Position numbers and translations under genes: made by a program. The notes beneath the pieces were generated by a model. The model was not told the DNA's origin. It did no database searches and saw only the letters and a program-made list of their open reading frames with translations. A DNA stretch of 64,000 bases from Rhodanobacter sp. C06 (GTDB lineage Bacteria; Pseudomonadota; Gammaproteobacteria; Xanthomonadales; Rhodanobacteraceae). The first letter of the stretch is position 1, and each line of letters begins with the position of its first letter. This document shows positions 35,165 through 42,785 of the stretch, in pieces. The DNA is taken from assembly GCF_002001105.1 (NCBI RefSeq), contig NZ_MUNP01000041.1:1-64000 (forward strand), in the 5' to 3' direction.

Positions 35165-35532
35165 GGCAGGCTCCGCACGAAGCTGTCGTTGCGGGTGTCG
35201 CCGCTGGCGCGCACGGTGTAGCTGAGGTCCACGCGCAGGGTCGCGTCGTCGCTGCTCACGCTCAGCGTGCCCACGTCGATCACGTCGCCCAGCCAGCGCT
35301 GCAGCGCTGCCTGCAGGGTGAACTGCAGCGCGGCGGCCAGTTCCGCACTGTTCGGCGCGAACACCAACTGCAGCAGGCCGCTGCCGAAATCGGGCCGGTT
35401 CACCCGTTCGCCCGGACTGGTGAACAGCAGTTGCTCGATCATGTCGCGCACATGGTCGTCGTCGCCGGTCTCCGCGGTGCGGCCGCGCGGGTCGAAATGG
35501 AAGGGGTAGTCGATGTTCATCACGGTGCTCAT
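35161..35532 (-). CDS. GPW/gp25 family baseplate wedge protein
   Basis: A 123-residue homologue of T4 gp25/Afp9/TssE. The conserved core is DHVRDMIEQLLFTSPGERVNRPDFGSGL, which includes the EPR-like GERxxRPxFG motif that docks sheath and baseplate. The rest is LQFTLQAALQRWLGDVIDV and a beta-rich C-terminus. Length is typical. Its stop overlaps the next baseplate gene by 4 nt. Confidence 0.93.
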   Translation of the reverse strand: MSTVMNIDYPFHFDPRGRTAETGDDDHVRDMIEQLLFTSPGERVNRPDFGSGLLQLVFAPNSAELAAALQFTLQAALQRWLGDVIDVGTLSVSSDDATLRVDLSYTVRASGDTRNDSFVRSLP

Positions 35533-35539
35533 GGCGACC

Positions 35540-35863
35540 TCACATCGCGGTGACGCGCGTCTGGCTGGCGACGATCAGCAGCGGCGTGCCGGTAGGCGCG
35601 CAGATCGCCTGGCTGTCGAAGCAGAGCAGCGGCTGGCCGTTCGAAGTGACCCGCGTTGCCGCCGTGACGAACTGCGCGGTGACGCAAGGACCATTCGCGG
35701 CGGGTGGCGGCGGCAGCGCACAACCGGCGACCAGCCACGGCGCGGCCATCGTCACCGTGGGCTGGCCGCTTACCGTCACCCGCGGGTTCGGTACGGTGGC
35801 CTGCGCCTGGCCGCCGTGCGAACAGAGCACGCTGGCGCCGACATGGATGAGGAAGCCCGGCAT
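35540..35863 (-). CDS. PAAR-like spike-tip protein
   Basis: A 107-residue small protein with the DUF4280/PAAR-like pattern. It opens with GFLIHVGASVLCSHGGQAQA, then alternates short beta strands and Cys residues (AGCALPPPP, GPCVTAQF, LLCFDSQAICAPTGTPLLI). The HGG motif and dispersed cysteines suggest metal binding at a sharpened tip. It lies directly after the gpV-like spike gene, as expected for the tip of the puncturing device (Afp10-equivalent, inference). Confidence 0.82.
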   Translation of the reverse strand: MPGFLIHVGASVLCSHGGQAQATVPNPRVTVSGQPTVTMAAPWLVAGCALPPPPAANGPCVTAQFVTAATRVTSNGQPLLCFDSQAICAPTGTPLLIVASQTRVTAM

Positions 35864-35873
35864 CGTGCATCTC

Positions 35874-36380
35874 CTACGTCGCCACCAGCGCGCCGTTGTT
35901 GATCGTCACCGTGGGACCCGCGAGCACCACGGTGGCGCCCTTGCCGTTCGAGATCGTGATGCCGACGTCGTTGACCAGGATCATCGCGCCGGTGGCGCTC
36001 TTGATCAGGATGCCGCCGGTCGGCCCCGGCACGTCGCTGATGGTGATGCCGTTCTGCAGCCCCGACTGCAGTACCAGGCTGGGACTGACGGGATTGCCGG
36101 CCAGCGCCAGCGCGGGCACTTCCGCCGCGCTGCCCCAGAAGCCGCCGCTCCAGATCGGGTAATCCGGATCGCCCTGCTCGAATTCCACCCACACGCCCGC
36201 GCCGACCTGCGGCACCACGTACACGCCGCTCTGCTTGCCGGCGAACGGCACGCAAGGCATCGCCCAGCTCGACGGCAGCAGGCCGGAGACATCCGGCACC
36301 ATCACCTGGATGCGCCCGATCTGTTCGGGGTCCACGTTCTGGATCACCGTGCCGCGGAACTTGCCGTAGTACTTGCTCAT
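35874..36380 (-). CDS. gpV/VgrG-like baseplate spike protein
   Basis: A 168-residue protein. The N-terminal gp5-type OB fold runs YYGKFRGTVIQNVDPEQIGR, then IQVMVPDVSG, then VPQVGAGVWVEFEQGDPDYP with IWSGGFWGS. The C-terminal beta-strand repeats (GITISDVPGPTGGILIKS, MILVNDVGITISNG, VVLAGPTVTINNG) form a short beta-prism. It equals the C-terminal half of VgrG/Afp8 as a separate gene. Its ATG overlaps the gpD-like gene by 4 nt, so hub and spike are made together. Confidence 0.92.
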   Translation of the reverse strand: MSKYYGKFRGTVIQNVDPEQIGRIQVMVPDVSGLLPSSWAMPCVPFAGKQSGVYVVPQVGAGVWVEFEQGDPDYPIWSGGFWGSAAEVPALALAGNPVSPSLVLQSGLQNGITISDVPGPTGGILIKSATGAMILVNDVGITISNGKGATVVLAGPTVTINNGALVAT

Positions 36381-37513
36381 GGCGGCACCAGCGGCACGGT
36401 GGAGATCAGGCCCTTGCGCGAGAGGCTGAAGCTCTGCTTGTACTCGCCGCGCTTGATCGTGTGGCGCACTTGGCTGACGTAATGCAGGCCGTCGAAGGCC
36501 GGTCCCACGCCGCGCACGCCGACCAGCTGGCGCGACTGCAGCACGCGGCCGTAGCGCACCACGTCGAGGCTGCCGGTGCCGGTGACGGTGTCGGCGGATT
36601 TCGCCGCCTCGGCCATGCCCAGCAGCAGCGCACGCTGCGGCGTGTACTTCGCGGTCTCCGGCAGCGGGCGGAACTGCTGCGGCGGCGGGTCGAGCAGGCC
36701 CAGCGGCGGATTCAACGGACCGATGTCCGGGATCGGCAGCGGCAGCGGCACCTTGGTCTGCGGGTTCTGCACGTAGATCACCGGCAGCTGGCGCGCGTTG
36801 CCGTTGTAGCTGAAGCTCAGCTGCTCGACGTTGCTGGCCGCGTCCATGTCCGCGTTCAGCGCCGGCTGCGGCACGCCGACCTTGATCTTCGGGCCCCAGT
36901 ACGCGGTGCTGGTGCCGGGCAACGGGCCAGGGTCGAGATAGAACACGTAGCCCACGCGCTCGGCCAGCAGGCGGATGTATTCGAGGTCGCTGCCCTGCTG
37001 GGTGGGAATGCGATCGGTGGGCACCGGCACGTCGAACGCGATGCTGGGGATCACCAGCGGCACGATGCCGAGGAAGGCGTACTTGGCCAGCAGCAGCATG
37101 ACGATCGCCTCGGCCGGCATCGCCGGATACGGCACGCCGGGCAGGCCGGAGAACTCCAGCTTCTGCATCACCGTGGTGAGGTCGTCGCCGGTGACCTGCA
37201 GCGTGGTGTGGCGCTGGTCGGCACCGGGCAGCACCTCAGTCTTCGTCACCACGCCGTCGATCAGCACCTGCGGCATGCCGTTCACCGTGACCACCACGAT
37301 CACCCGCAGCAAAGGCACCACGCTGCCGCCCGAGAGCAGGAACAGCGTGTGCAACGGCGATTGCACGCTCAGCGTGAACTGCAAGGTGAACGCGCCCGCG
37401 GCCTCGTCCGGCTGCACCACTTCGAGTTGGGTCAGCGCGTCGAGCACGAGCTGGGGCACCGGCACCGGCACCACCGGACCGACCAGCAGCGTCAGGTGTA
37501 TGCCCTCAAGCAT
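36377..37513 (-). CDS. gpD/VgrG N-terminal-like hub protein
   Basis: A 378-residue late-control protein D (gp27-like) hub. Recognisable features are LQFTLSVQSPLHTLFLL, a beta-rich VIVVVTVNGMPQVLIDGVVT domain, TTLQVTGDDLTTVMQKLE and GSDLEYIRLLAERVGYVFYL, the typical gpD segment. A Pro-rich loop (VPLPLPIPDIGPLNPPLG) precedes the C-terminal domain. It forms the trimeric adaptor between tube and spike. Split gpD plus gpV, rather than a fused VgrG, is the arrangement of some eCIS classes. Confidence 0.9.
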   Translation of the reverse strand: MLEGIHLTLLVGPVVPVPVPQLVLDALTQLEVVQPDEAAGAFTLQFTLSVQSPLHTLFLLSGGSVVPLLRVIVVVTVNGMPQVLIDGVVTKTEVLPGADQRHTTLQVTGDDLTTVMQKLEFSGLPGVPYPAMPAEAIVMLLLAKYAFLGIVPLVIPSIAFDVPVPTDRIPTQQGSDLEYIRLLAERVGYVFYLDPGPLPGTSTAYWGPKIKVGVPQPALNADMDAASNVEQLSFSYNGNARQLPVIYVQNPQTKVPLPLPIPDIGPLNPPLGLLDPPPQQFRPLPETAKYTPQRALLLGMAEAAKSADTVTGTGSLDVVRYGRVLQSRQLVGVRGVGPAFDGLHYVSQVRHTIKRGEYKQSFSLSRKGLISTVPLVPP

Positions 37514-37826
37514 GCGGCACCCCTGGGATGCCTTGCGGCAAGGTGATCGCGAGCGGGCGACCGATCGTCTCGGTGAGCTCCTCCGGGCGCAGCGCGCGAT
37601 TCGCGTCGCACAGCCGCCAGAACAGTTCGGGGTCGCCGAGGTATTGCGCCGCGATGTTGTCCAGCCGCTCGCCCTGCACCACGCGATGCCACTGCAGCAG
37701 CGCGAAGCTCTCCGGCGCGGGCACGAAGCGGCGGGCGAGATACGTCACCATGCTGCCGTCGGCGCGCACCAGGCTCTTCGTGGGCGTCAGCGCGTAGCGG
37801 CTGGTGGGTGGGAAGTTCGCGTTCAT
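37506..37826 (-). CDS. LysM-like tail/baseplate protein
   Basis: A 106-residue protein ending in a LysM-type module: VVQGERLDNIAAQYLGDPELFW, cut here, with the typical DPxxFW..LCDAN. It is related to gpX/gp53 and the LysM part of Afp7, which clamps hub and tube rather than hydrolysing peptidoglycan. ATG 37826 shares one base with the stop of the upstream gene (TGATG). Its stop lies inside the start of the gpD-like gene (8-nt overlap). Confidence 0.88.
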   Translation of the reverse strand: MNANFPPTSRYALTPTKSLVRADGSMVTYLARRFVPAPESFALLQWHRVVQGERLDNIAAQYLGDPELFWRLCDANRALRPEELTETIGRPLAITLPQGIPGVPHA

Positions 37827-38482
37827 CACGGCACTCCGGTGAGGCCGAGCGCGGACAGCTGGCCGGCGGCGCCGCCGGCCAGGCGCTCCTTCTGCTGCAG
37901 GTAGCTCATGAACAGGCTGGCGGCCTTGTGCCCGGTGGGCACGTCGTTCACCGACAGCACGCGCAGGCCCAGGCTGACCTTGGCGCGGATCGGGTTCAGC
38001 GCCGTGTCGAACGCCTCCTCGGTGATGCTGAGCTCGGTGATGCGCACCGGCAGGATGCGCGTCTTGCTCCACACGAACAGCGCCAGCGGCGTCTCCATCG
38101 GCACGATCTCCAGCGTGCCGAACTGCGCCATCAGGTCGTTCGCCTGCAGCTGCCCGCTGGTGGGGTAGACCATCGTCTCCAGCGCGGCGAGCTGGGCGAA
38201 GATGCCTGACGTGGTGGCGCCGCTGTTCTGCTCCGGAAACTCCAGCTGGTCGGTAGCATCGATCTCCGCTTCCAGCTTTAGCGTCTCCACCGGCGGGCCC
38301 TTCAGCCGCAGCACCTCGGAACGATCGCCGCCGTCCGCGCTCACCGCCTGCACCTGCAGCGAGCGGGTCAGCGAGTCGGGGTTGTACTGCAGCGCGATAA
38401 CGCGCTGCACCGCCGAGCTGTCGGCGTCGATCAGCACGATGCCGCCCTTGAGGATGCGCGGGGAACCGGGGAAGGCGCTCAT
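37826..38482 (-). CDS. CIS tube/adaptor protein (Afp7-like)
   Basis: A 218-residue protein. The N-terminal part reads SPRILKGGIVLIDADS, then VIALQYNPDSLTRSL, and carries on to LKLEAEIDATDQLEFPE. Later parts are PLALFVWSKTRILPVRITEL and AFDTALNPIRAKVSLGLRVL. This is the signature of the CIS_tube family that precedes the LysM gene in eCIS clusters and forms the first layers of the tube on the hub. The order tube-adaptor, LysM, gpD, gpV is canonical. ATG 38482 overlaps the previous TGA by 4 nt. Confidence 0.9.
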   Translation of the reverse strand: MSAFPGSPRILKGGIVLIDADSSAVQRVIALQYNPDSLTRSLQVQAVSADGGDRSEVLRLKGPPVETLKLEAEIDATDQLEFPEQNSGATTSGIFAQLAALETMVYPTSGQLQANDLMAQFGTLEIVPMETPLALFVWSKTRILPVRITELSITEEAFDTALNPIRAKVSLGLRVLSVNDVPTGHKAASLFMSYLQQKERLAGGAAGQLSALGLTGVP

Positions 38483-39369
38483 GGCTTGCCTCCTCTACTC
38501 GAGGGCGGCGTGCCGCCATGTGCGGCGCCGCCACCGCTTGCGGCCGGTGGTGCGAGGTCGGTCTTGGTGACGTCGATGATGGTGACGTCGTGGCCGTTGA
38601 AGGTGCCCTTGCGAAACACGCGACGGATACTGTGCGAACCGATGATCGCGCCGTTGTAACCGTAGTCTTGTCGACACACCGATTCACAGGAATCGAGATT
38701 GCGCGGATTGCGCGTGGCATCGTGCAGGAAGCTCACCCGTTCCGACTGCGATGTGTGGATATCGTAGAAGCGGTTGCGCATGGCCGGCTGCTCGGGTCGC
38801 ACGCCGCGTCCACGCATCGAGGCGCCGATCGGGAAATGCGAGTGTCCGTTGCATGGACCTGGAACGGTGAGCGTGTCTGGACAGGTAGACGAAGTCTGCT
38901 GCACCGCTTCGACGACTTCGTTGCCGTCCCAGCTCGTGCTGTCCGGCAACACCTCCATGCGCGCGATGATACCCAGGCCCGAGAGATAACCCGCCTGCAA
39001 AGCGGCCTGGGTGTAGCTGGTGACCGTGTCGACGCGCGTGCCGGTGGGGTGCGCGCCCGGCGCGAGCTGCGTGCCGCCGCCGCGCGGTCCGTCGTTCACG
39101 GATTCCAGCGTGTCTGCGTCGGCATTGCCGTTGCGCGCCTCGCGCCTCGCGCTGACCGGTAGTTGCGTGAAGTCGCGCATCATCGCGTGCGCGTTTGGCG
39201 CGCCACGGATTTCGCCGGCCGGAGTCCGCGACGATCGTAGCGGCGTGGCTGGCTGCGTCGCGCTTGCCAGCAGCGCACGTCGGCAATCGGAGCAGCCGCA
39301 CCGCCGCTTCACGCCGGCGAAGTGTGGGGGCGAGGGCGAGGACCGTCGGCTTCGCATGAAAGCGCTCAT
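38479..39369 (-). CDS. CxCxxC-leader protein, candidate CIS cargo
   Basis: A 296-residue protein with no recognised family. The basic N-terminus (RSRRSSPSPPHFAGVKRR) is followed by a CGCSDC cluster (C24, C26, C29), resembling the CxC-x8-CxxC leader of the DUF4157 protein two genes upstream. The rest is largely polar. The C-terminal region (CESVCRQDYGYNGAIIGSHS, VFRKGTFNGHDVTIIDVTKT) looks like a compact folded domain, ending in a Gly/Pro/Ser tail. Position amid structural genes and a shared leader type suggest a loaded effector or tube-lumen protein (inference). Both ends overlap neighbours by 4 nt. Confidence 0.7.
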   Translation of the reverse strand: MSAFMRSRRSSPSPPHFAGVKRRCGCSDCRRALLASATQPATPLRSSRTPAGEIRGAPNAHAMMRDFTQLPVSARREARNGNADADTLESVNDGPRGGGTQLAPGAHPTGTRVDTVTSYTQAALQAGYLSGLGIIARMEVLPDSTSWDGNEVVEAVQQTSSTCPDTLTVPGPCNGHSHFPIGASMRGRGVRPEQPAMRNRFYDIHTSQSERVSFLHDATRNPRNLDSCESVCRQDYGYNGAIIGSHSIRRVFRKGTFNGHDVTIIDVTKTDLAPPAASGGGAAHGGTPPSSRGGKP

Positions 39370-40127
39370 GGCACGTGTCCGTAGCCGAGCAGCTTGTCCA
39401 TCCGGCTCAGCACATAGGAGAAGCCCTGCACGCGCGGGCTGCGGTTGCCTTCGATGGTGTAGAGCATGCCGTCCTGCACCGAGTGCACCAAGCCGACATG
39501 GCCCAGCCAGCCGGCCAGGCTCACTCGCCACCACACCACGATGTCGCCGGACTGCGGCAGGTAACCGCTGCCCGGCGCCGAGGCCCAGCCCTGCTGCTTG
39601 AATTCCGCCAGCATGCCGCGCGCGCTCGGCATGTAGGCGAACGGCATCTGCGCCTGGTTGCCGCCGCTGGCTTGCAGATAGCACCAGCTGACGAAAGAGG
39701 CACACCACGCGTTGCCTTCGGCCACGCCCGCCGGCGCCAGGTACTTGCGCACGAACGGGCCGCAGTTGTTGCCACCTTGCTCGCAGGCGCCGGCCTTGAG
39801 CTCACCAATCGCCGCGGCCAGTGCCGCGCGGCCAAGCGTGCTGCCACCGTTCGTCGGCAACACCGCGTAATCCACCGCCGTCGGCGTGTCGATCACGGGC
39901 TTGGGGTTCTGCAGGCTCCACCACGTCAACGGTCCGGCCACGCCGTCTACCACCAGCGGCTGGCCGTGCTGGTCTAGGTTCTGCGCCTGGAACGCGCGCA
40001 CTGCCTGCCAGGTCTTCGTGTCGAAGGTGCCGCTGGCGTCGACCGCATAGCCGCGTTGCGTCAGCAGTTTCTGCAGCTGGGTGACTTGCGGTCCCTGGTC
40101 GTTCTTGCGCAAGGTATCCATGCTCAT
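39366..40127 (-). CDS. Peptidoglycan-binding + CHAP-like hydrolase
   Basis: A 253-residue protein. Residues about 8-75 form a PG_binding_1 module (VTQLQKLLTQRGYAVDASGT, WQAVRAFQAQN, VDGVAGPLTWWSLQ). Residues about 115-245 form a CHAP/NlpC-P60-like amidase with candidate nucleophile in NAWCASFVSWCYLQ and candidate His in LGHVGLVHS. GDIVVWWR and LYTIEGN are typical of CHAP folds. It may be the wall-cutting enzyme carried by the machine, or a lysin releasing it (both inferred). No signal peptide is seen, consistent with loading or lysis release. Confidence 0.87.
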   Translation of the reverse strand: MSMDTLRKNDQGPQVTQLQKLLTQRGYAVDASGTFDTKTWQAVRAFQAQNLDQHGQPLVVDGVAGPLTWWSLQNPKPVIDTPTAVDYAVLPTNGGSTLGRAALAAAIGELKAGACEQGGNNCGPFVRKYLAPAGVAEGNAWCASFVSWCYLQASGGNQAQMPFAYMPSARGMLAEFKQQGWASAPGSGYLPQSGDIVVWWRVSLAGWLGHVGLVHSVQDGMLYTIEGNRSPRVQGFSYVLSRMDKLLGYGHVP

Positions 40128-40233
40128 TGCCCCCGGCTGCCTGCGGCGCGCAGCGCCAAGAGGCGGTCAAATACCGATATTGCGCGCGGACGCGACGGCT
40201 GGCGTTCAATCGAGGCGGCTGAGCGATGGGTCA

Positions 40234-42492
40234 TCATTGTTTTCCGCACTCTTCCTGCGGCACCCGTCGTTGGGGGGGCAAGGGCGACATGTTCGCGGCG
40301 GCATAACTGGCATCGGATTCGTCACAGCCCGATTTGGAGCTGGCAGGCACCGGCTCCTTGCCCATGACCTTGTCCTTGTGCAAAGCCACCTCGACCCTGC
40401 GCAGAAACGGAAAAGCCTTTTCCCAACGCGGCCGGTTGGCGAGGCCGAGTCCCCGGGCGTCGCGCCCATCGACAAAAGCCTGTATGTCGGCCAATGCCTT
40501 CCGCCGTCGTTCGGGGTCGCCCCGCACGACATCATCAACGCCCAATGCATCCAGTCGCTGCTCGTCGCTCAGCGGTGCCAGCAGGCTCACCAATTGCGGC
40601 GTTAGATCCTTGTCGGCGGTTTCGCCTTGGCCACCGAGGTTTCCGAGCTGTTCGCCCTTGCCGACGGCTTCGGGCAACACCGCGTCAGGAGCCTTTTTGG
40701 CAGCCAGCACGGCCATTTGTGAGCGCGCGTAGTCGGCACGACGTTGGCTGAGTTCGACATTGCCCTTGAAGCCCGGCACAGGCGGGTGCGGAGCATCCTG
40801 CGAGCCTTCGGGCGAGGCATAACCCCAGATGTGCTCGACACTGAAGCCCTGGCCCAGCAAGCCGACAGCCGAAGCCACGCTACCGCCAAATGCCCTCTTG
40901 TCAGCCGGCGTGGTGCTGTTGTAGTTGAACAGCAGTTTCGTGGTCAGATCCTTCGCTGGTTCCTTTTCAATCGGTCGATCGTGCGCTTTGACATTTCTGG
41001 TGCATTTGTACTCCGGCAATGGCGGCGGACAGTCGCACTGGAAACAACGCACGGCAGGTGTCTTGTCCGGGCCGCCGAAGGTGCCCTTGATGCCGCCGCC
41101 GAACACCGGCGGACCTCCCTCCGTCGGCACGGTCACCGTGGGACCCAACGTGATGTTCTGTAGTGGGCCGATATTCGGCAGCGGTGCGTCGAGCCCGGCG
41201 GTTACATCCCCCTTGCTGCTTGATGGTCCGTTCACCCTCGATGTGTCGATCTGTTCATAACGCAGGCTGACCGCGAAATGCTCGGTCGCGACCCTGCCTT
41301 CCAGGGTGTAGGTCGTGGTCGATTGCAACGGCGTCTTGCTGAAGTCGGCCCCTCCCGTCACGGTGAAGCTCATCCCGTGCGGCGTGATCTTCAGCACGCC
41401 GCGCACGTTCAATTGCTGGCCGCCGGTGCCGACGGTGGTATTGCCCTGGACGGATGCCTGAAGGATGCCGTCCACGGTCAACGTGATATCGCCGGATCCG
41501 CTGATCGTCGCCTGGTCGAGCCGGTCGTCGAGAAGCGCGCCCGGATTGCTACCCAGTGTCGGATTGCTTTGCAATGTGGTGAGCAAACCCTTGGCCGACT
41601 CGATCACTTTGTCGTAGCTGATCTCGCCCTTGCTGCTAAGTTGGACGCGTCCGTTGCAGATGCTGTAACGCATGCCAATGGCATTGGCTTCCTTGTCCCA
41701 GTAGAAGATCTTGTCGCTAGGCGTTTTCTCGGTCTTTGCCTCGGAGGTGCAGGGTCGTTCGGTCACGGTGCGCACGATGTCCACGGTCGTGTTCTCGTCG
41801 ATGCTGCGCTTGATGCTCTCCGACTCGCTGCCTCCGGCGGCGGTGCCGATACCCGTAGTTGCGCCGGGTTTCGCGTCACGTTGCAACAGCTTGGCTTGCA
41901 CGCCGACAGCGGCCCCTCGACGTACGCTCGCCGTGCGTCCGGCCAGGGCGGCATCGGCCGCGACGTCGGCCTCGTGTTCCAGTGGCGACTCGGCGGCACC
42001 GATCTCGACCCTGCCCGTGGGGGTATCACTCGCGCCTTGCTGCTGCAGGGTATGACCGAGTTCGTGGGCGATCAGGCGCATGCCTTCGCGCTCCTGCGGT
42101 CGCCATTGGCCGGCGGCGAAATGAATGTGCTGGCCCACGGTGAAGGCGAGGGCATCAACTTTCCGTGCCGCAGCCTGACTCGCAGAGTCATGGTGAACGC
42201 GCACTTCGGCGAATTCGCTGCCGTACAGTGGTGCCAGCGAAGCGCGGATGTCGGCCGGCAGGCGCGTGCCGCCCTGCACGAGTCGGGATGTCATCGCATA
42301 CGACGGCGGCGTCGAGGTGCGCCCTCCGCGGTCCGCTTCACGCTGCAGGCCGAGTTGTTTCTTGTTCCTGCATTCGGCGCATTCGCCGCCGTCGGCATGA
42401 GCGCCGCAGGCGCACTTGCGCTGCAACAGCCCGAGCGAGGGAGAAGCGGTTGTCCTCGACTTCGACGACGCATTGATCATGCACCCGGTCAT
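40234..42492 (-). CDS. DUF4157 putative metallopeptidase with OmpA-like domain
   Basis: A 752-residue eCIS-associated protein. Residues 27-41 hold CxC-x8-CxxC (C27, C29, C38, C41). Residues about 75-155 are the DUF4157 domain with zinc-peptidase motif LIAHELGHTLQQQG (H143 region). The middle is beta-rich and low-complexity. Residues about 515-605 resemble an OmpA-C peptidoglycan-binding module (HIWGYASPEGSQ, NVELSQRRADYARSQM). DUF4157 proteins are the most common eCIS companions and some are toxins (general knowledge). The OmpA-like domain would direct this one to cell wall. ATG 42492 overlaps the preceding TGA by 4 nt, fixing the start. Confidence 0.85.
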   Translation of the reverse strand: MTGCMINASSKSRTTASPSLGLLQRKCACGAHADGGECAECRNKKQLGLQREADRGGRTSTPPSYAMTSRLVQGGTRLPADIRASLAPLYGSEFAEVRVHHDSASQAAARKVDALAFTVGQHIHFAAGQWRPQEREGMRLIAHELGHTLQQQGASDTPTGRVEIGAAESPLEHEADVAADAALAGRTASVRRGAAVGVQAKLLQRDAKPGATTGIGTAAGGSESESIKRSIDENTTVDIVRTVTERPCTSEAKTEKTPSDKIFYWDKEANAIGMRYSICNGRVQLSSKGEISYDKVIESAKGLLTTLQSNPTLGSNPGALLDDRLDQATISGSGDITLTVDGILQASVQGNTTVGTGGQQLNVRGVLKITPHGMSFTVTGGADFSKTPLQSTTTYTLEGRVATEHFAVSLRYEQIDTSRVNGPSSSKGDVTAGLDAPLPNIGPLQNITLGPTVTVPTEGGPPVFGGGIKGTFGGPDKTPAVRCFQCDCPPPLPEYKCTRNVKAHDRPIEKEPAKDLTTKLLFNYNSTTPADKRAFGGSVASAVGLLGQGFSVEHIWGYASPEGSQDAPHPPVPGFKGNVELSQRRADYARSQMAVLAAKKAPDAVLPEAVGKGEQLGNLGGQGETADKDLTPQLVSLLAPLSDEQRLDALGVDDVVRGDPERRRKALADIQAFVDGRDARGLGLANRPRWEKAFPFLRRVEVALHKDKVMGKEPVPASSKSGCDESDASYAAANMSPLPPQRRVPQEECGKQ

Positions 42493-42785
42493 GACCGTGT
42501 CCTCGCGCGGTGGCTGTGCGCGGGAGATGCAGCCATCAACGGCAGGCCCAGGCCCGTGCCGACCGCAGCGGCAATGCGTGCGCCGGGCGCTTCGCGCTGA
42601 CTTCCGGCAGACACCGGTGGCAGGCGGTCGACTGCGCCAATGCCGCGCAGTTTGTCGATGGCGCCGGGCAGCGCCAGCTGTCGCGCCAGCGCGCGTTCGA
42701 TGGCGGCGCGCACGCTTGCGGGGGGCTCGCTGCCGAGCACCGCCGCGTCCACCACCAGCCGCTCGATATGCAGCTCGATGCTCAC
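42489..42785 (-). CDS. Small CIS-associated protein
   Basis: A 98-residue protein from GTG 42785, which overlaps the AAA+ ATPase stop (GTGA). It begins SIELHIERLVVDAAVLG, like short CIS companion proteins that open with an IEL.I..L.V strand. An amphipathic helix (VRAAIERALARQLAL) and a basic, low-complexity C-terminus follow. Function unknown. It might pair with the ATPase or the adjacent DUF4157 protein (inference). The longer ATG start at 42854 would sit inside the ATPase gene without a ribosome site. Confidence 0.7.
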   Translation of the reverse strand: MSIELHIERLVVDAAVLGSEPPASVRAAIERALARQLALPGAIDKLRGIGAVDRLPPVSAGSQREAPGARIAAAVGTGLGLPLMAASPAHSHRARTRS

